Positions 32,690 to 44,839 are shown, numbered from the stretch's first letter. The stretch is DNA of 64,000 bases from Periplaneta americana (GCF_040183065.1 NC_091121.1:62776287-62840286); one strand, 5' to 3'. Numbers and translations are program-made. Notes: generated from the sequence alone by a model not told the origin.

Positions 32690-33425
32690 GTCCATGGTTG
32701 ATTTTATTAAAAGTACTTATTTTCATGAGAAATATTTTTAACCTACAACTTGCCAATCCTAAACCTGGATAAAATGGGAAGGAAAATGTTCTCTTTAGCA
32801 TTCGGACGAGTTTACATTTCCATGATACTGACATTAAGTAGGTATGCGTACGAGTATAAACTTCCATGATACCGACATTTAATAGCAATGCGGACGAGTC
32901 TACATGTCAGATTATAGGTAATTATTTCCATCGGACGAATTTACGTTTTCTCGTTATAATGAATATAAATCCTTTAAATCTAATTAAAAATGCAAAAACT
33001 GTCTCGAAATTAGAAGTTAAAATTTATGTTATTAAATTCTCCGCAAGTTTGATCGATATGCAGTATTAGTCTACGTACTATACCTATTCAGTGCCAATTA
33101 AAATATTGAGACTGAAAAATTCGGCAGCTCTAATCGGCCTAGGAACAGAAAAACGTTAAATCCGGTTCTCCATAACATAATAAGTACACATAACTTTGAT
33201 TGATTGATTGATTTCACGATGGATCCTTACACTTAGGCTGTTTTAGGCTTATTGTACGCCTATATGCGATGATTGTCAGGATGGCTTTCGTGAATCCAGG
33301 GCCCTGCAGGTAATAGGCCTATCCCATCATGTACTGACGAGCTTGGAGCCTCAAACCCTTAGAACATAGATATTGGAAACCCGTGCTATCCCCAGACATT
33401 ACCCAATCTATTTTTATTATTACAG
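32690..33425. other. Intergenic DNA with weak repeats
   Basis: Two copies of a TTTCCATGATACTGACATT-like phrase lie at 32815-32885. A TTGA tetranucleotide run is at 33198-33212. No gene recognised. Confidence 0.35.
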
Positions 33426-33444
33426 ATGATAGATGAAATGAGAG

Positions 33445-33762
33445 AGAGGAACAGGGATTAAGGGTGTTTGAGAATAAGGTTCTGAGGAAAATATTTGTGG
33501 GTAAGAGGGATGAAGTTACAGAAGAATGGAGAAAGTTACACAACGCAGAATTGCAGACAGTTAGTTGGGAGATCGGAGGGAAAAAGACCTTCGGGGAGGC
33601 CGAGACGTAGATGGGAGGATAATATTAAAATGGATTTGAGGAAGATGGGATATGATGATAGAGACTGGATTAATCTTGCACAGGATAGGGATCGATAGCG
33701 GGCTTATGTGAGGACGGCAATGAACCTCCGGGTTTCAAAAGCCTTTTGTAAGTAAGTAAGTA
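33445..33762 (+). mobile_element. Internally deleted LINE (copy 5) with 14-bp TSD
   Basis: Starts in the region encoding REEQGLRVFENKVLRKIF. About 110 bases are deleted between the NAEL region and VGRSEGKRP (near 33557). It ends in (GTAA)n. It is flanked by AGATGAAATGAGAG at 33431-33444 and 33763-33776. It inserted into the 3' part of a minus-strand SINE-C-like element. Confidence 0.85.
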
Positions 33763-33769
33763 AGATGAA

Positions 33770-33945
33770 ATGAGAGGGAAGTGGGAGTGTTGGTAGAATG
33801 AAAGAGGTAAACGAGGGTGCCCCGAGAAAACCCTTCTGCAATGTCTGTTTTGTCCATCAAGAGTTCTACCCAGACCTGATCGAACCTGAGCCGCCTGGAT
33901 GCAAGGCCAACGCGTAAGTACAGTAGCCACAGACGCGGTACACAT
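33770..33945 (-). mobile_element. SINE-C-like element (minus strand)
   Basis: On the minus strand, TGGCTACTGTACTTACGCG lies before CAGGTTCGATCAGGTCTGGG (B box merging with the SINE-C junction), followed by a GGTTTTCTCGGGGC segment. The head is diverged. Its 3' part is interrupted by LINE copy 5. Confidence 0.5.
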
Positions 33946-34115
33946 ACCTAACACTTAACCGATCCAACTTAGTCTCTGTGTACAGTACATTGTGATCAGT
34001 GTATTTGACTTATTTCTGTTGTTCCTTGAAGGCGAATATTTTCTTTAGATTTTTGGACATAATCATATTCAGTGACAATTGAATAAACTTGCCAGAAATC
34101 ATAAAGAAGTATTAG

Positions 34116-34298
34116 CACAGTCTAGTATATACAGTCACGAAGCTCAATACGTAGGGAATATGCATGCATAGATAGTTGCTAACCACTAGGATCGCTACTA
34201 TCGCTCCATCACAGACAATACGAAATAGTACTGGCACAGTCTGTTGTTCCTAATAGCCTCAACAACTCAAGCTTCGTGACTGTATATACTAGACTGTG
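34116..34298. mobile_element. 183-bp MITE with 29-bp perfect terminal inverted repeats
   Basis: Starts CACAGTCTAGTATATACAGT and continues CACGAAGCT; the right end is the exact inverse. It is flanked by GTATTAG at 34109-34115 and 34299-34305, extending to 9 bases if CA is included. The duplication length suits hAT- or P-type transposition. No coding capacity. Confidence 0.85.
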
Positions 34299-34309
34299 GT
34301 ATTAGCATT

Positions 34310-34770
34310 ACACCCTTTATTTGGACCTAATATTCATCACTCCTCTTTGCATTTTATTTTAATCAATGTCGCCGATATAAGTCGCATACATATAGCTCCA
34401 CTTTTCTCTTGAGTGATGGCTTCTATTATTCGCAACCACCTTGAATAATCTATATTTTTTATTCATAACATACCACAATGTCGCCCTTCTCCTGATTGAT
34501 ATTGTGGTGGAAAATGATGAAATTTCAATGTTTTCTTGACTGTTAAATAGCTTTAGGATTCGGTTCTACCTCTCTTCACTCGTTATGTTAACCATGTACC
34601 CCACAATTTGCATATTCTCCTCGCAGCCTGTCACTGTCGTCGCAGGCGTCTACACAATTTTCCCGTTAAGTAATGAGACTGCATTTATTACGAAGAAAGA
34701 TAATGTGATTCGAAGTTTTTATTTAAAACTTTCAATTTAGTTGCCTTCGAAAAATATATAACGCTGACAA
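34310..34770. other. Intergenic DNA
   Basis: No gene or repeat identified with confidence; possibly very old retrotransposon sequence on the minus strand. Confidence 0.3.
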
Positions 34771-34775
34771 CATAC

Positions 34776-35002
34776 GAAGGGTTCAGAGCCATAGTGGGCC
34801 AAGCGCCATTTATTAAAAACGGAGAAAGCAAGGCTTAAAGTTAAGTGAATATCATAGTTTAATGAAGATTGACATATCATTTAGTATACTTTATATTACT
34901 TGCTATATGTTTCCATTGAATTATGGTAATAACTTCATTTTAACCCGTGTTTTCTACGGTTTTAGTAAATGGCGCTTGGCCCACTATGGTTCTGAATCCT
35001 TC
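34776..35002. mobile_element. 227-bp MITE, second copy
   Basis: Matches the MITE at 17733-17960 along its length, including the arms and the central TAATGAAGATTGACATATCA. The right terminus is slightly changed (GAATCCTTC). Flanks ATAC and ATAT are only a partial duplication. Confidence 0.85.
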
Positions 35003-35129
35003 ATATACAGATTCTTGACATCGCTTTAAAAGTTCTAGCTACATTGGAACCACTTTTAGTTCGATTGTCACAATGTCGTTGATGTCGCTGAAACACACTC
35101 CTTTGAGTCCTTTTCACCTTTGGAAAGGG

Positions 35130-35290
35130 AAGTGTCTGTTGTTGTGATGAAAAAAGTTATACGACAACCTGATACTGATAAATTCGACTTTTTTACTACT
35201 GACTTTATTCTTTTATGAACAAATAACCCTGTTCCTAACTGGTGATTATTGTTTCTTTCCCCATAATACAACAAGTAATCTCCTATTTGT
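35130..35290 (-). pseudogene. LINE endonuclease fragment
   Basis: The minus strand encodes YYGERNNNHQLGTGLFVHKR and then IKSVVKKSNLSVSGCRI, which resembles the apurinic-type endonuclease domain of RTE-like LINEs (LGTGFFVHKR motif in relatives). The frame then diverges. It may be the 5' part of the family whose 3' ends are abundant nearby, but it lies on the opposite strand to copy 6. Confidence 0.5.
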
Positions 35291-35337
35291 GATATATCAT
35301 TCCCATCTAACCTAATCTCTTATACTCCCACATTGTC

Positions 35338-35828
35338 ATCTAGTCTGCTGTCAAAAAAAAAAAAATAAAAATTTATAAAACAGTTATACGTATTACCGGT
35401 TGTTCTGTATAGTTGTGAAACTTGAACTCTCACTTTGAGAGAGGAACAGAGATTAAGGATGTTTGAGAATAAGGTTCTTAGGAAAATATTTGGAGCTAAG
35501 AGGGATGAAGTTACAGGAGAATGGAGAAAGTTACACAACACAGAACTGCACGCATTGTATTCTTCACCTGACATAACTAGGGACATTAAATCCAGACGTT
35601 TGAGATGGGCTGGACATGTAGCACGTATGGGCGAATCCAGAAATGCATATAGAGTGTTAGTTGGGAGGCCAGAGGGGAAAAAGTCCTTTGGGGATTTGAG
35701 GGGAGGGGTGGGATGTGATGATAGAGACTGGATTAATCCTGTACAGGATAGGGACCGATGGCGGGCTTAGGCTATGTGAGGGCGGCAATGAACCTCCGGA
35801 TTCCTTAAAAGCCGTAAGTAATTAAGTA
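35338..35828 (+). mobile_element. 5'-truncated LINE (copy 6)
   Basis: Starts at the sequence encoding SSLLS, with an A run at 35350-35363. It has the ORF 35435-35770 and a deletion near 35690 that removes the GRPRRRWEDNIKMD segment. It ends CCGGATTCCTTAAAAGCC with a degraded GTAA tail. Confidence 0.85.
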
Positions 35829-35829
35829 A

Positions 35830-37170
35830 TGAAGAATAGTATCTACTTGTATATGGTTGAAATCTTTTAGTAGGCCCATATATTAAATTGCAATTACAAA
35901 TTAATTCTTTGTAGCCTACTTCGATACTCAACATAAATCAAGCTGTATAATTTGAAAAGTGTCTTAGTTTTACATTCGAATACTGTTTTGTAGTTTGATA
36001 AATGAACGCGAAATAACACCTAATATGCTGCGAATTGGCGTATAGAAGGAACAGAGGATGCATTTCTACACCACTACAACAGACACCCTTAGACGAGAAT
36101 ATTTCTTTAGCGCAAGTTCGTCTTGGTTAATATTTAGCAGCAGTACAATGAAATTAAAGCATTTATTTAAGATGATTTTATAGGCCTACTGTATTTACAT
36201 ACACAATCCTGTAGCCTACTTCAGTGTAATTGTTGCTGTCTCTACAATATTACACAAAAACTGAAATATACGGGTACATCTTCATCTCTTCCCACACAAC
36301 TTGGCTTGAACCTACTGTCTGTATTACGAAATCTGTCTCAATTTCTTTATAATATACTTCGTCGTTTGTGGTGGAATTTGAGGTTGAAATCACAAATCAT
36401 TTTGGAGAACGAAATAATGTTTTTTGACAGCAATAAAACAACGACTGATGTTACAAAGACAATCATGTGCTCGTTGAAAATGGCCCTCTGTGATAGCCAC
36501 TATGATATTTGTTAATCTCTTTTTAGGAGCGTCACAAAAAAGAAGTGTCTCATTATTTAATCAGATCACTATATACGTAGCAGATTCTCTTTAATACTAA
36601 TACATCAGTATAACCTAGACAGCCATCGCATGCGTGAACTTCCTTCTAAAAGTTTATCACACGGAGATATCATTTACATCAGTGTGGAAACTACATTATT
36701 TCTAGCTCGCAATCACCCGACCACATCGCATAATTGTTCCGATTACTTGTTGATTTCAAACTAGTACACGACTAGACATGGATGTCCCGATTGATATTGC
36801 TAATGGAATGAAGCACGATAGTTCTGGCATATAGCATACGCCAAATATCTACTTCTGTAACTAGACTAGATTCAACTGACTGAATTTCAATGCATTTGTC
36901 CATGTGGATGGATGTATGGAAGAAAGAAGTTTAAGCGAGTAATAACGAGCCATTCCTTTTATAGGAAGCCTTTGCCCTTCACGGGACGTAATGGCTAAAT
37001 TAATTAATTCGTTGTTATCGCGTCTTTGCAAGGGCTCTTGGAACTCATGTTAATCTTTAAATGAGCTCCTAGCCTAAAGGTCATTTGTCTCAATTCGTTC
37101 ACACTGTCCCATTTAAGAGACTTCAGTAAACTTGGTAGGAGGAAAAGCCGAAAGGACGCAGAAAAAGTTT
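35830..37170. other. AT-rich interval without recognised genes
   Basis: About 1.3 kb; nothing recognised. Confidence 0.35.
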
Positions 37171-37181
37171 CATGTTAAAAT

Positions 37182-38398
37182 TAGTGTTGTGGGATTTAAT
37201 AGATTAATCTAATCGATTAATCGATCAATTTCTGTTGTTAGATTAATCGATAAAAATATTTAATCGAATAATCGAGTCAATTAAAATTAAATCGGTTGTA
37301 GTTGATATTAATAATTATTTTTTTAATACAAACTCATACCAAAAATTCCGACAATATTTCTCTCCCGGAAATTGGTTAGGCCTACTTAAAAGCACAAGAG
37401 TACTGTTATTTTATAACTGTAAACCATGTAAAGTAGGGAAAATTTTTGCACAAACACTTCAGAAAGAGATGAAAATACGGGACAGTGACCTAGTCTGCCT
37501 CTATTGAAAGTTGAAACACAATGCGAAACCCTTATTAAGTTTTATTGTTTTCCAAGAAAACTTCCATCTTGTTGTCAGCTCATCTTCCTAGCATATGAAA
37601 TACATATTTTTCTGGGATTCGTCCCCCTCATCGCTAATAAAATAGTCATGTCAACACTGCGTGCAAGGGTGCAAGTGAGAGCGTAACTACCTTCTTCTCT
37701 TTTTAAAATCTGGTAATTCGATTACAATAGGGGCCAATCTTCTGTTTCGACCGCTGTAGTTTTGCAGTTACAGTTTCTGTACTGAGTTTGCATATGAAGG
37801 TTGTGTGTTTAGTTTGATAAAGAAAAATAATCAATTTTTAATGTGGTTTGTGAAAAGTGTAAACTCCATTATGTCATGTGAGAATTTGAGAGGTAAACTC
37901 TGTGCAACGTTTGGATTTAAATTGAACGATCGTGGAGAAATGCTTGACAGAGAAAAAGTTTTTTCATGTTTAGTGATGCAGGAAACATTGTTACTAAGCG
38001 TAGAGCGGCACTTAATTCGGAGCATGTGAATGCACTCACATGTTTAAAATTATGGATGAAGGAGTATAAACTAGGTGAGTCTTCAAACTCTTTGTTATTT
38101 ATGTTTGTCTCAAAAATTCCCGGAGAAATTGACGCAATAAATTATAAGCTCATACTAAATATGTCAGTAAGTAATATTAAAGTAGTTGTTTTATAATATA
38201 ACGATACAATATATACAGATATACAACAATAATTTAATACTTATGCTTATCACCAAACACAAGTTAAATTTAACAATAATTGTGTATTACAGTATATTAA
38301 AACATTTTTCAACTCGATAAAAGCTCGATTAATCGATGATTAATTGATTAAATTCAAATAGTTAATCGATTAAATATTTTTATCGATCAACAACACTA
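37182..38398 (+). mobile_element. hAT transposon with decayed transposase
   Basis: The termini TAGTGTTGT and ACAACACTA are flanked by a perfect 8-base duplication GTTAAAAT (37174-37181, 38399-38406). Subterminal regions are crowded with overlapping TTAATCGATTAA motifs on both sides. At 1217 bases it is too short for a full hAT gene but retains the transposase dimerisation remnant (separate entry). Confidence 0.9.
37960..38060 (+). pseudogene. hATC dimerisation-domain remnant
   Basis: The plus strand encodes FSDAGNIVTKRRAALNSEHV followed by NALTCLKL, the conserved end of hAT transposases (F-S-x-A-G-x-x-x-x-x-x-R...L). The preceding frame (37805-38029) is offset by one frameshift. Almost all of the catalytic region has been deleted. 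Confidence 0.75.
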
Positions 38399-38409
38399 GT
38401 TAAAATCCA

Positions 38410-39685
38410 ATATGACATTCATTAGTTCAAGAAGAATTCGAACCCAGAACCGAAAGTAGTCTCGGAGTGCTTGTACCATTCGATAACATTATCTTGAAAC
38501 GACACAAGAGAAGAGGCTACACACCCATTCTCGAAAAAAAAGGAAAATAGATTATCATTTCCCTGGTGGGAATCGAACCCGAATTATTACCTAGAAGAAC
38601 TACAATTTGACCTACAGTAAACACTTGCTCTCTTAAAATAACACGATTTCTATGAAGTAAGCTACAGTACTTGACATATGAAGTGACAATGATAGAACTT
38701 TCATAGGTGCAGATGTGAATACACGTGACGCGTTTTGTTCCTTCAGCGAGAGAATAGCATCCAGTTTCGCAAGTTACACTTCAGTTCTACTTCATCTTCC
38801 TTTTCCACGCCTCCGTCATCCCATTACGAACAAACAAGTTGTGTGTAAAGCTTCTGTATCCAGTTTTATGAAACATTCGCCAGGCCCCCACAGTACTTCG
38901 GAGCACGAGCTTGTCATTCCGAGAACCCGACGTTCACTGAAATAATATTTGTGATGGAGGATAACGAGGAAGAGGTATTGTCCCGTTTCCCTCAATCAAA
39001 TTAATTTCACCTTACCTTTGTTCTATTTCATATTACTGAATGCTATTAAAATATTGTTAAAAAGTGGCGTATGAAAATTCTCAGGTAGATTTATGTTTAT
39101 ATACCTAAAACGCTCACGAACATGCATCGACGCCAGTCGGGAACGATCAATTGAAACCCATTAATATGTAGGCTATATAAAACTGTTACAGTGGTCGACG
39201 GACGCGTTGTTTGTGTGACTTGCTGGCAGAGACCTGTTCTCTTAGGGGAATAACTTGTAATATCTGGTGTTCATTAGGTTAGTGTCTGAGCACCTGTGTG
39301 GTGTTCAGGTTCGGGGGTTGAACATCTAATCATAGGGATTTAATTCGTATCATGCCTACCTCCAAGAGTGTTTCGCATACTGGGGAAACTGAAAGCATGA
39401 TCTGAATGCAGACAGAGTTCTTCCTTTCTCTCAATATACAGATATACTCCGTTGCTTATCTTCTTGATCAAAATTGCACATTCTCAACAGTCTCTTTTTA
39501 GTGAACTTATTTGCGTCTTTCTTTTTTCCTTCTTCCAAAGTGAAGTCAATGCAGTGCATCATGAAAAGGTAAATATGTTTTTAAGAATGTGTTTAGTAGA
39601 TGTTGCCTTATAGGTAATAAATTACAATTAAATCTTAATCTGATTCACAGAAATCGGTATCTTAATACATTAATAAACCATCAGT
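38410..39685. other. Intergenic DNA with two minus-strand tRNA-like fragments
   Basis: B-box-like sequences GAATTCGAACCC (38433-38444) and GGGAATCGAACCC (38568-38580), read on the minus strand, mark eroded SINE heads. No gene recognised; 39180-39340 is slightly GC-richer. Confidence 0.35.
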
Positions 39686-39689
39686 TAGC

Positions 39690-41275
39690 CTATCCAAATA
39701 CTTTCACACCCGTGATGAGCAAACACAAAAACTGGAAATAGCACAGGACAAAACAGCACTTATGCCAATGTATATTCGAAAAAGGACAAAGTACAATACC
39801 CACCCGACAGTCATTAAGTGGGGTATAACCGTTGTTTCAAAAATGAAATACTTGGGAGTTATGCTCGACTGCAAGATGGATTGGTTTCCTCACGCTCAGT
39901 TTCTAGAGAATAAAATACTAAGGCTTCGAAATAACTTAATCCGATGTTATAAAGCATCCTGGAGCATATCGTACTACCACCTTCTCACCATGTATAACCA
40001 CGCCATCTTTCCAGTCGTCTCGTATGCTGCGGAGGCTTGGTGCCAGACAATATCCAGAAGAGCCTCCATCAAACTAACGCAGATCCAAAGATCATTCCTA
40101 ACGTTTACGATCAAATCCTATAAAACTGTGTCCAACCTTGCAATGCAAGGAATAGCAGGGATTATGCCGATAGAGCAAGCCCTGCATCTGAATAAAGATA
40201 TGAAGGCGGTTAGAAGAGGCTTACCCACCAATGCAGTTCTGCCCAAACTCAAGAAGACTGAACTACCAACAAGATACGGAGGAATCCATCCGAAAGACAA
40301 CAGCGTAACAATAGGCAACAGTGGTACAGTCATCCCAGCCAATATACAGATCTTCACGGACGGGTCAAAAACTGAAAAACACGTCGGAGCAGGCATGGTC
40401 GCAGAAGAAAATTCAATGGAGATCTACACGAGGCACGTAGACTGGACAACGAATGCTCGGTATTCCAAGCAGAACTTGTAGGCATCCAAATGGCAGTACA
40501 CTGGATTCAACAGCAAAGTAAAGATAAAATCTCACATGCAATAATACACTAGACTCGCAAGCAGCACTCTTTGCCATCGCAAACAAAAGAACTACATAAC
40601 CAATAGCAGTCTACATTAGAAAGAAAATTATCACGCTCAAGAAGTAAATTCATATCTCATTAAACTGGATCAGAGGACATACAGGAATCAGAGGTAATGA
40701 ACGAGCCGACTACCTAGCAAAGATAGCTGCCAGTTATAAAAGTACTATAGCCTACAACTCCATCCCTATGTCTCGAGCTAAGCAACTTTTGGAAAATTAC
40801 TACACAAACATTTGGAATGCAACTTACATCAACTCCGAGGTAGCACATCACACCAAACAGTTCATCCCCTCTATCCACCACAGACTCTCTCTATCCCTAT
40901 GGCCTAATTACATTATCACCCAAATTCCTGACCAACCACGGTTGTTTCCGTACATATCTTCACAGGATCAACAAGGCACCATCTCCCCTATATAACTGCC
41001 CAGAAAAGTCACCTCAGACAGCAAGACACCTTCTGATAGAATGCTCCTTGTGCTCAAGAGACCGGCCTCGTGTTCTAACAACCCAAACGCTGCCCCAGAT
41101 ACTGAAGTTCCGCATCAACACTGTCGCCGTCACAAACTTCATCAGCAACATCTTCCGCACACTTCAAGAATAGACTCTAAACAATCAAATTGTAGTCACC
41201 ACTAATGTAAATATCTTGTGATATGCCTATGGCAAAACACAGGTTGTAAAATAGCACGTAAATAAAAAAAAAATG
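39690..41275 (+). pseudogene. 5'-truncated LINE with RNase H domain, I/R1-like
   Basis: The longest frame (39762-40481, 239 codons) covers the reverse transcriptase thumb region (KMKYLGVMLDCKMDW, AEAWCQTISRR). It is followed by an RNase H domain starting at FTDGSKTEKHVGAGM (40352). Frameshifts near 40455 and 40545 interrupt it, but the remaining RNase H landmarks can be read: AELVGIQMAVHWI, LDSQAALFAIANK, WIRGHTGIRGNERADYLAK. A C-x-H-C-x2-C type tail (HLLIECSLCSRD) follows and the protein stops at 41173. The 3' UTR ends in an A run (41266-41275). Endonuclease and RT core are missing. Inactive. Confidence 0.8.
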
Positions 41276-41436
41276 TAATAGCCTATATCAGAAGATAGTT
41301 ATAATTTTTACCTAAAAATCGTTTATTACGGACATTAATATGTTATATTTAGTATTATTAATTTATTGTAGCCTAATTCTTAATGAAATTTAATATTAAC
41401 ATTTACACTTTGAAGTTGAAAAAATGAGTAGGCGTA

Positions 41437-41650
41437 GGGGAGAGTCGGGTAGTATCGGACATCGGGTAATATCGGACAGGGAGTTTCTTTCAGCTACCAC
41501 ACGATGATAGTACCTGATTGACATGGTTACGTTTCTGTGATGTGGCATAGAGAAACGTAACCATGTCATTCAGGTACTACCATATGGTGGTAGATGAAAG
41601 AAACGCACTGTCCGATACTATCCGATGTCCGATACTACCCGACTCTCCCC
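41437..41650. mobile_element. 214-bp fold-back MITE, TA-flanked (copy 1)
   Basis: Nearly the whole element is an inverted repeat. The left arm reads GGGGAGAGTCGGGTAGTATC and the right arm ends GATACTACCCGACTCTCCCC. Each arm carries two copies of GGGTARTATCGGACA. A TA dinucleotide lies at both edges (41435-41436, 41651-41652). The other copy is at 48461-48681. The RNA or single strand would form a very long hairpin. Confidence 0.9.
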
Positions 41651-41654
41651 TACA

Positions 41655-42230
41655 ACTGTCACACTCGTGAACATGGAACGGCTGTATAGGTCTATCCTTT
41701 TTCAATTTCTTATGACTTTCTGCAACATTTTATGCCTACTTTTGTCTGAACTTCTGTAAATTGCCTTAAAATACAAGTAACACTTCAGGCCGAAACATAA
41801 TTTTCGAATTGTGAAAAATTCTGACGTGATGGTGAAAAACAAACAACAGATTCGTCATCAACATACTCGAAATATGTTATAGCCTATCACCTCTGATCTC
41901 GAAAAACAGCACTCACGAAGTTTCATTTTGAAGAGTAGATAATAAATTAATGCAAAAATTATAACATCGTTTTATTCTCAACCACATCCAATAATCTTCT
42001 CTACACTCGTATTTCACATGCTCATGGTCAGTACTCACTCAATACAAGTTTCCGACCCTCAGTTATTTAACAAAAAACATTTGCTTTGGTCTACTTCATC
42101 ATCCATAGACGTTTGGGTATGGAATTTTTGAAAATGCTGTACAAATAACATATACGTAGGCTATAGGCCTATTGGTTGGATAAGTTTTGAATTGTGTGTT
42201 AAATGTTATCACATTATTTCGGTTGCTATT
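41655..42230. other. Intergenic DNA
   Basis: No feature recognised. Confidence 0.3.
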
Positions 42231-42322
42231 TTTGGATCACCCTATATAAACCTTAAATTTGCATTTAATGGTGGTGACATTCATGGTGGTGTTTATTAAA
42301 ATTAAAATGTATCTATATTAAT

Positions 42323-42386
42323 GTCACAAAAGGTCTGAGATTTGCCGATAGATCCACGAGCGAAATCTCAGACCTCGAGTGACATT
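42323..42386. repeat. Imperfect palindrome (hairpin) around AGGTCTGAGATTT
   Basis: AATGTCACAAAAGGTCTGAG at 42323 is mirrored by CTCAGACCTCGAGTGACATT ending at 42386. The loop is about 20 bases. Probably the fold-back core of a small transposon. No target duplication identified. Confidence 0.6.
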
Positions 42387-42539
42387 TATTAGGACTATTT
42401 TGTGAATAAAATAAAAATGTAAATAACGTATCCCTAAAATTCGCTCACAAAATGTTAATAAATGTATATTTATGAATACTTAACCTATTCAGACATTGTG
42501 AAATCGAAATAGACGAATAACGATTACGGCAATAAAGAA

Positions 42540-42950
42540 ATTGAATATTATTCAATAATGCCAATTGAGAAAAGCGAAGTACAGGTTTTAAAATATTAAT
42601 TACATGTACTGCGCTTTTCTCTTGTTATTATAACAGAAATACGTTTTCATTATCTGCTGAAATCATAATCTAATTTAAACATTGTATAGCGTAATAGTCT
42701 AATTATAAATAACCTGATTAATACATCAATTAAATGAACAATTGTTATGTAGGAGTGTCATTTTCTTTAGATACGTTACATTGGACATGGAATTAGAAAA
42801 TGAAGATGTAGATGTGGAAGTAGGATTTCGCACTTTATTTAGTACAATGGATTCATGCTCATCGCTTTACGTGGAAACAGTTGGCGACACTGACTAAACA
42901 AAATAACGACCATGCGATAAATTGATAGTGATAAATCGAGCTGCAGAAAT
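42540..42950. repeat. Dispersed repeat shared with 9640-10210
   Basis: Contains AAAAGCGAAGTACAGGTTT (42573) with a nearby inverse TGTACTGCGCTTTTCTCTTG, and later ATGGATTCATGCTCATCG and AGTTGGCGACACTGACTAAA (42848-42898). Same order as in the first copy but shorter inside. Class unknown. Confidence 0.5.
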
Positions 42951-42959
42951 TATACCGAT

Positions 42960-44325
42960 GTATGACTGTGATTGGTTGGAACTCAAAATTTCATTACACT
43001 TCATTGGCCGAAAATGGAATGATGTCATATAAACGAAATACATAGTCTACGTAATTTTTTAACTTCATAACATTTTCTTGCAGAGAGACTGCAGAGAGGA
43101 AGATTAAAATTGTGTTGAAATTAACTCGTCTACGAAATACAGAATTGTTGTGAAATTCTAGCCGCGCTGTGTTCTGTGCAGCATGTAGTTGTACGGTCTC
43201 AAGTTCCAACAAAAATTAAAACGCGGGGAGGAGCACAAGCGCGTCGCTGCTGATATGATTTTGGAGCGCCCAGCAGTGTGGCTCGCATGCCGAGAATTCT
43301 GCAATCTCAATTTGGCCAGACTCAATCTGGGAGCCACCACATTCCTGCGATTTTATGGGCTGTGGGACAGTTAACGCGCTCCTCCCGTACTGTGGGTAAG
43401 AGGGGCAAACAATCGATATCTTGGAAACATCTTAATTATTTGATAGAGATTATTAAGCCAGGCTGCGCGGCGAAGATTCCCGACGCACGGTACTTCACTT
43501 TGTTTAAACTTTTCTTCGCCACCACTCCCCTGAGGTTTCATTTTCTTTAATGGCTTCTCCTCATTCGACTACACTCTTGTATAATAGTTTGATATTAATA
43601 TTGTTACTATCCTAGGATCTGAAGATTGAGTGGTGTGTAGTGCCTTTGTTTCAGTAATTTCTGAAACGAGAAAACTAGCGTGGTAATTTGTATTTTATTT
43701 TATAAAACTCATATCTGTAAGAACAAAGGTTAGTTAATAATTTAAATGGAACACCTACTATATTTCAAGGCCAAAGTATCATTAATGTCTACCCTATTAT
43801 TCCCGAGGTGTGGATAAAAGCTACAGGGTTTAGCGAGATAAATATTGCATGCCAGATTCAGTTTTGTTACGGTAGACTACATGCTTTCTGTTTTATTTCA
43901 AAGGAAGGTAATACACGCAACTATACTTAGGATCTGCCTCCTAATAAAAAAATTGCTGACTGAGTTATGAAAATATTTCAGTTTTATATTTAATAAAAAA
44001 TAGCCTAGGACTTGTAAATGTATCTCACGAAGCTACAAGGATTATCTGAATTTATTGATATTTATAAACCTTAATAGCGTTTTATACAGTATTACCAATA
44101 GTATTTTCGTAAGAAATCAAACACATTTGTAATAAATGTCATTAATAACTGAAAGGACCATCTTGAAAGAATGAATAAATACAGGTTGTCAAAACTACGT
44201 TGTCTTATTGACATATAGGACGAATAGACCTTGAACGACTTAGAAAGAAGTTCTCATTGACTATAGTAGGGTTGATAAGATGTGATAGAATACGTCATGA
44301 TATGGTATCCTAATGATATGGGAAT
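42960..44325. other. Interval without recognised genes
   Basis: 43160-43400 is GC-richer with 60-90 codon ORFs on both strands that show no domain. The rest is AT-rich. Confidence 0.35.
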
Positions 44326-44327
44326 GA

Positions 44328-44400
44328 TTGTTGTTTAGTCAACTGACCGAAGACAGTCTGAACCTCACAAGTGATGCCAAGAAGGTACCACTGACGAGGC
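44328..44400. mobile_element. SINE family E fragment (TTGTTTAGTCAACTG type)
   Basis: TTGTTGTTTAGTCAACTGAC, GAAGACAGTCTGAACCTCAC and CACTGACGAGGC match 47171-47250. Only the body is present. Confidence 0.5.
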
Positions 44401-44575
44401 GAAATGAGCCTAGGATCCAGTGCCGGAAGTTACCCAGCATTTTCTCTTAATGAGTTAAGGAAAAACCTCGGAAAAAACTTGAACCAGATAACTTATCCCA
44501 ACCAGGATATTAACTCGAGCCCGCTCGTTTCACAGTCAGACATACTAACCGTTACTCCAAAGCGTTGGAACCTCT
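44401..44575 (-). mobile_element. SINE family A (partial, diverged)
   Basis: Reverse of the family A element: AAGTTACCCAGCATTTTCTC, AAAAACCTCGGAAAAAAC, an eroded B box (ATTAACTCGAGCC), and CTAACCGTTACTCCAAAG at the head. The 3' third is missing; it starts next to a family E fragment. Confidence 0.7.
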
Positions 44576-44782
44576 GTTGTTGCTAAGTAAAATGTGAATT
44601 ATTATTTCTTTTGTTTCCATTCCATCTCCCATCGTGTATAATATTAATTCCCTCCGGGGGGAAAACTCTGAATTCAACACTGCTAAGGGACATTTCGAAA
44701 TTCTGATACTCAGTATTGACAAACAAGAATTGACATCGACAAGATTAGATGTTCTACTAGGATAGGCATAAAAATTAGCATC

Positions 44783-44835
44783 GATGGAATTGGTGATAGC
44801 GAAATTGACAATATGTGGCCGAGAATTCGCCATTT
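44783..44835 (-). mobile_element. SINE family B fragment
   Basis: GGAATTGGTGATAGCGAAAT followed by GGCCGAGAATTCGCCAT matches the middle of family B. About 50 bases. Confidence 0.5.
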
Positions 44836-44839
44836 ATCT

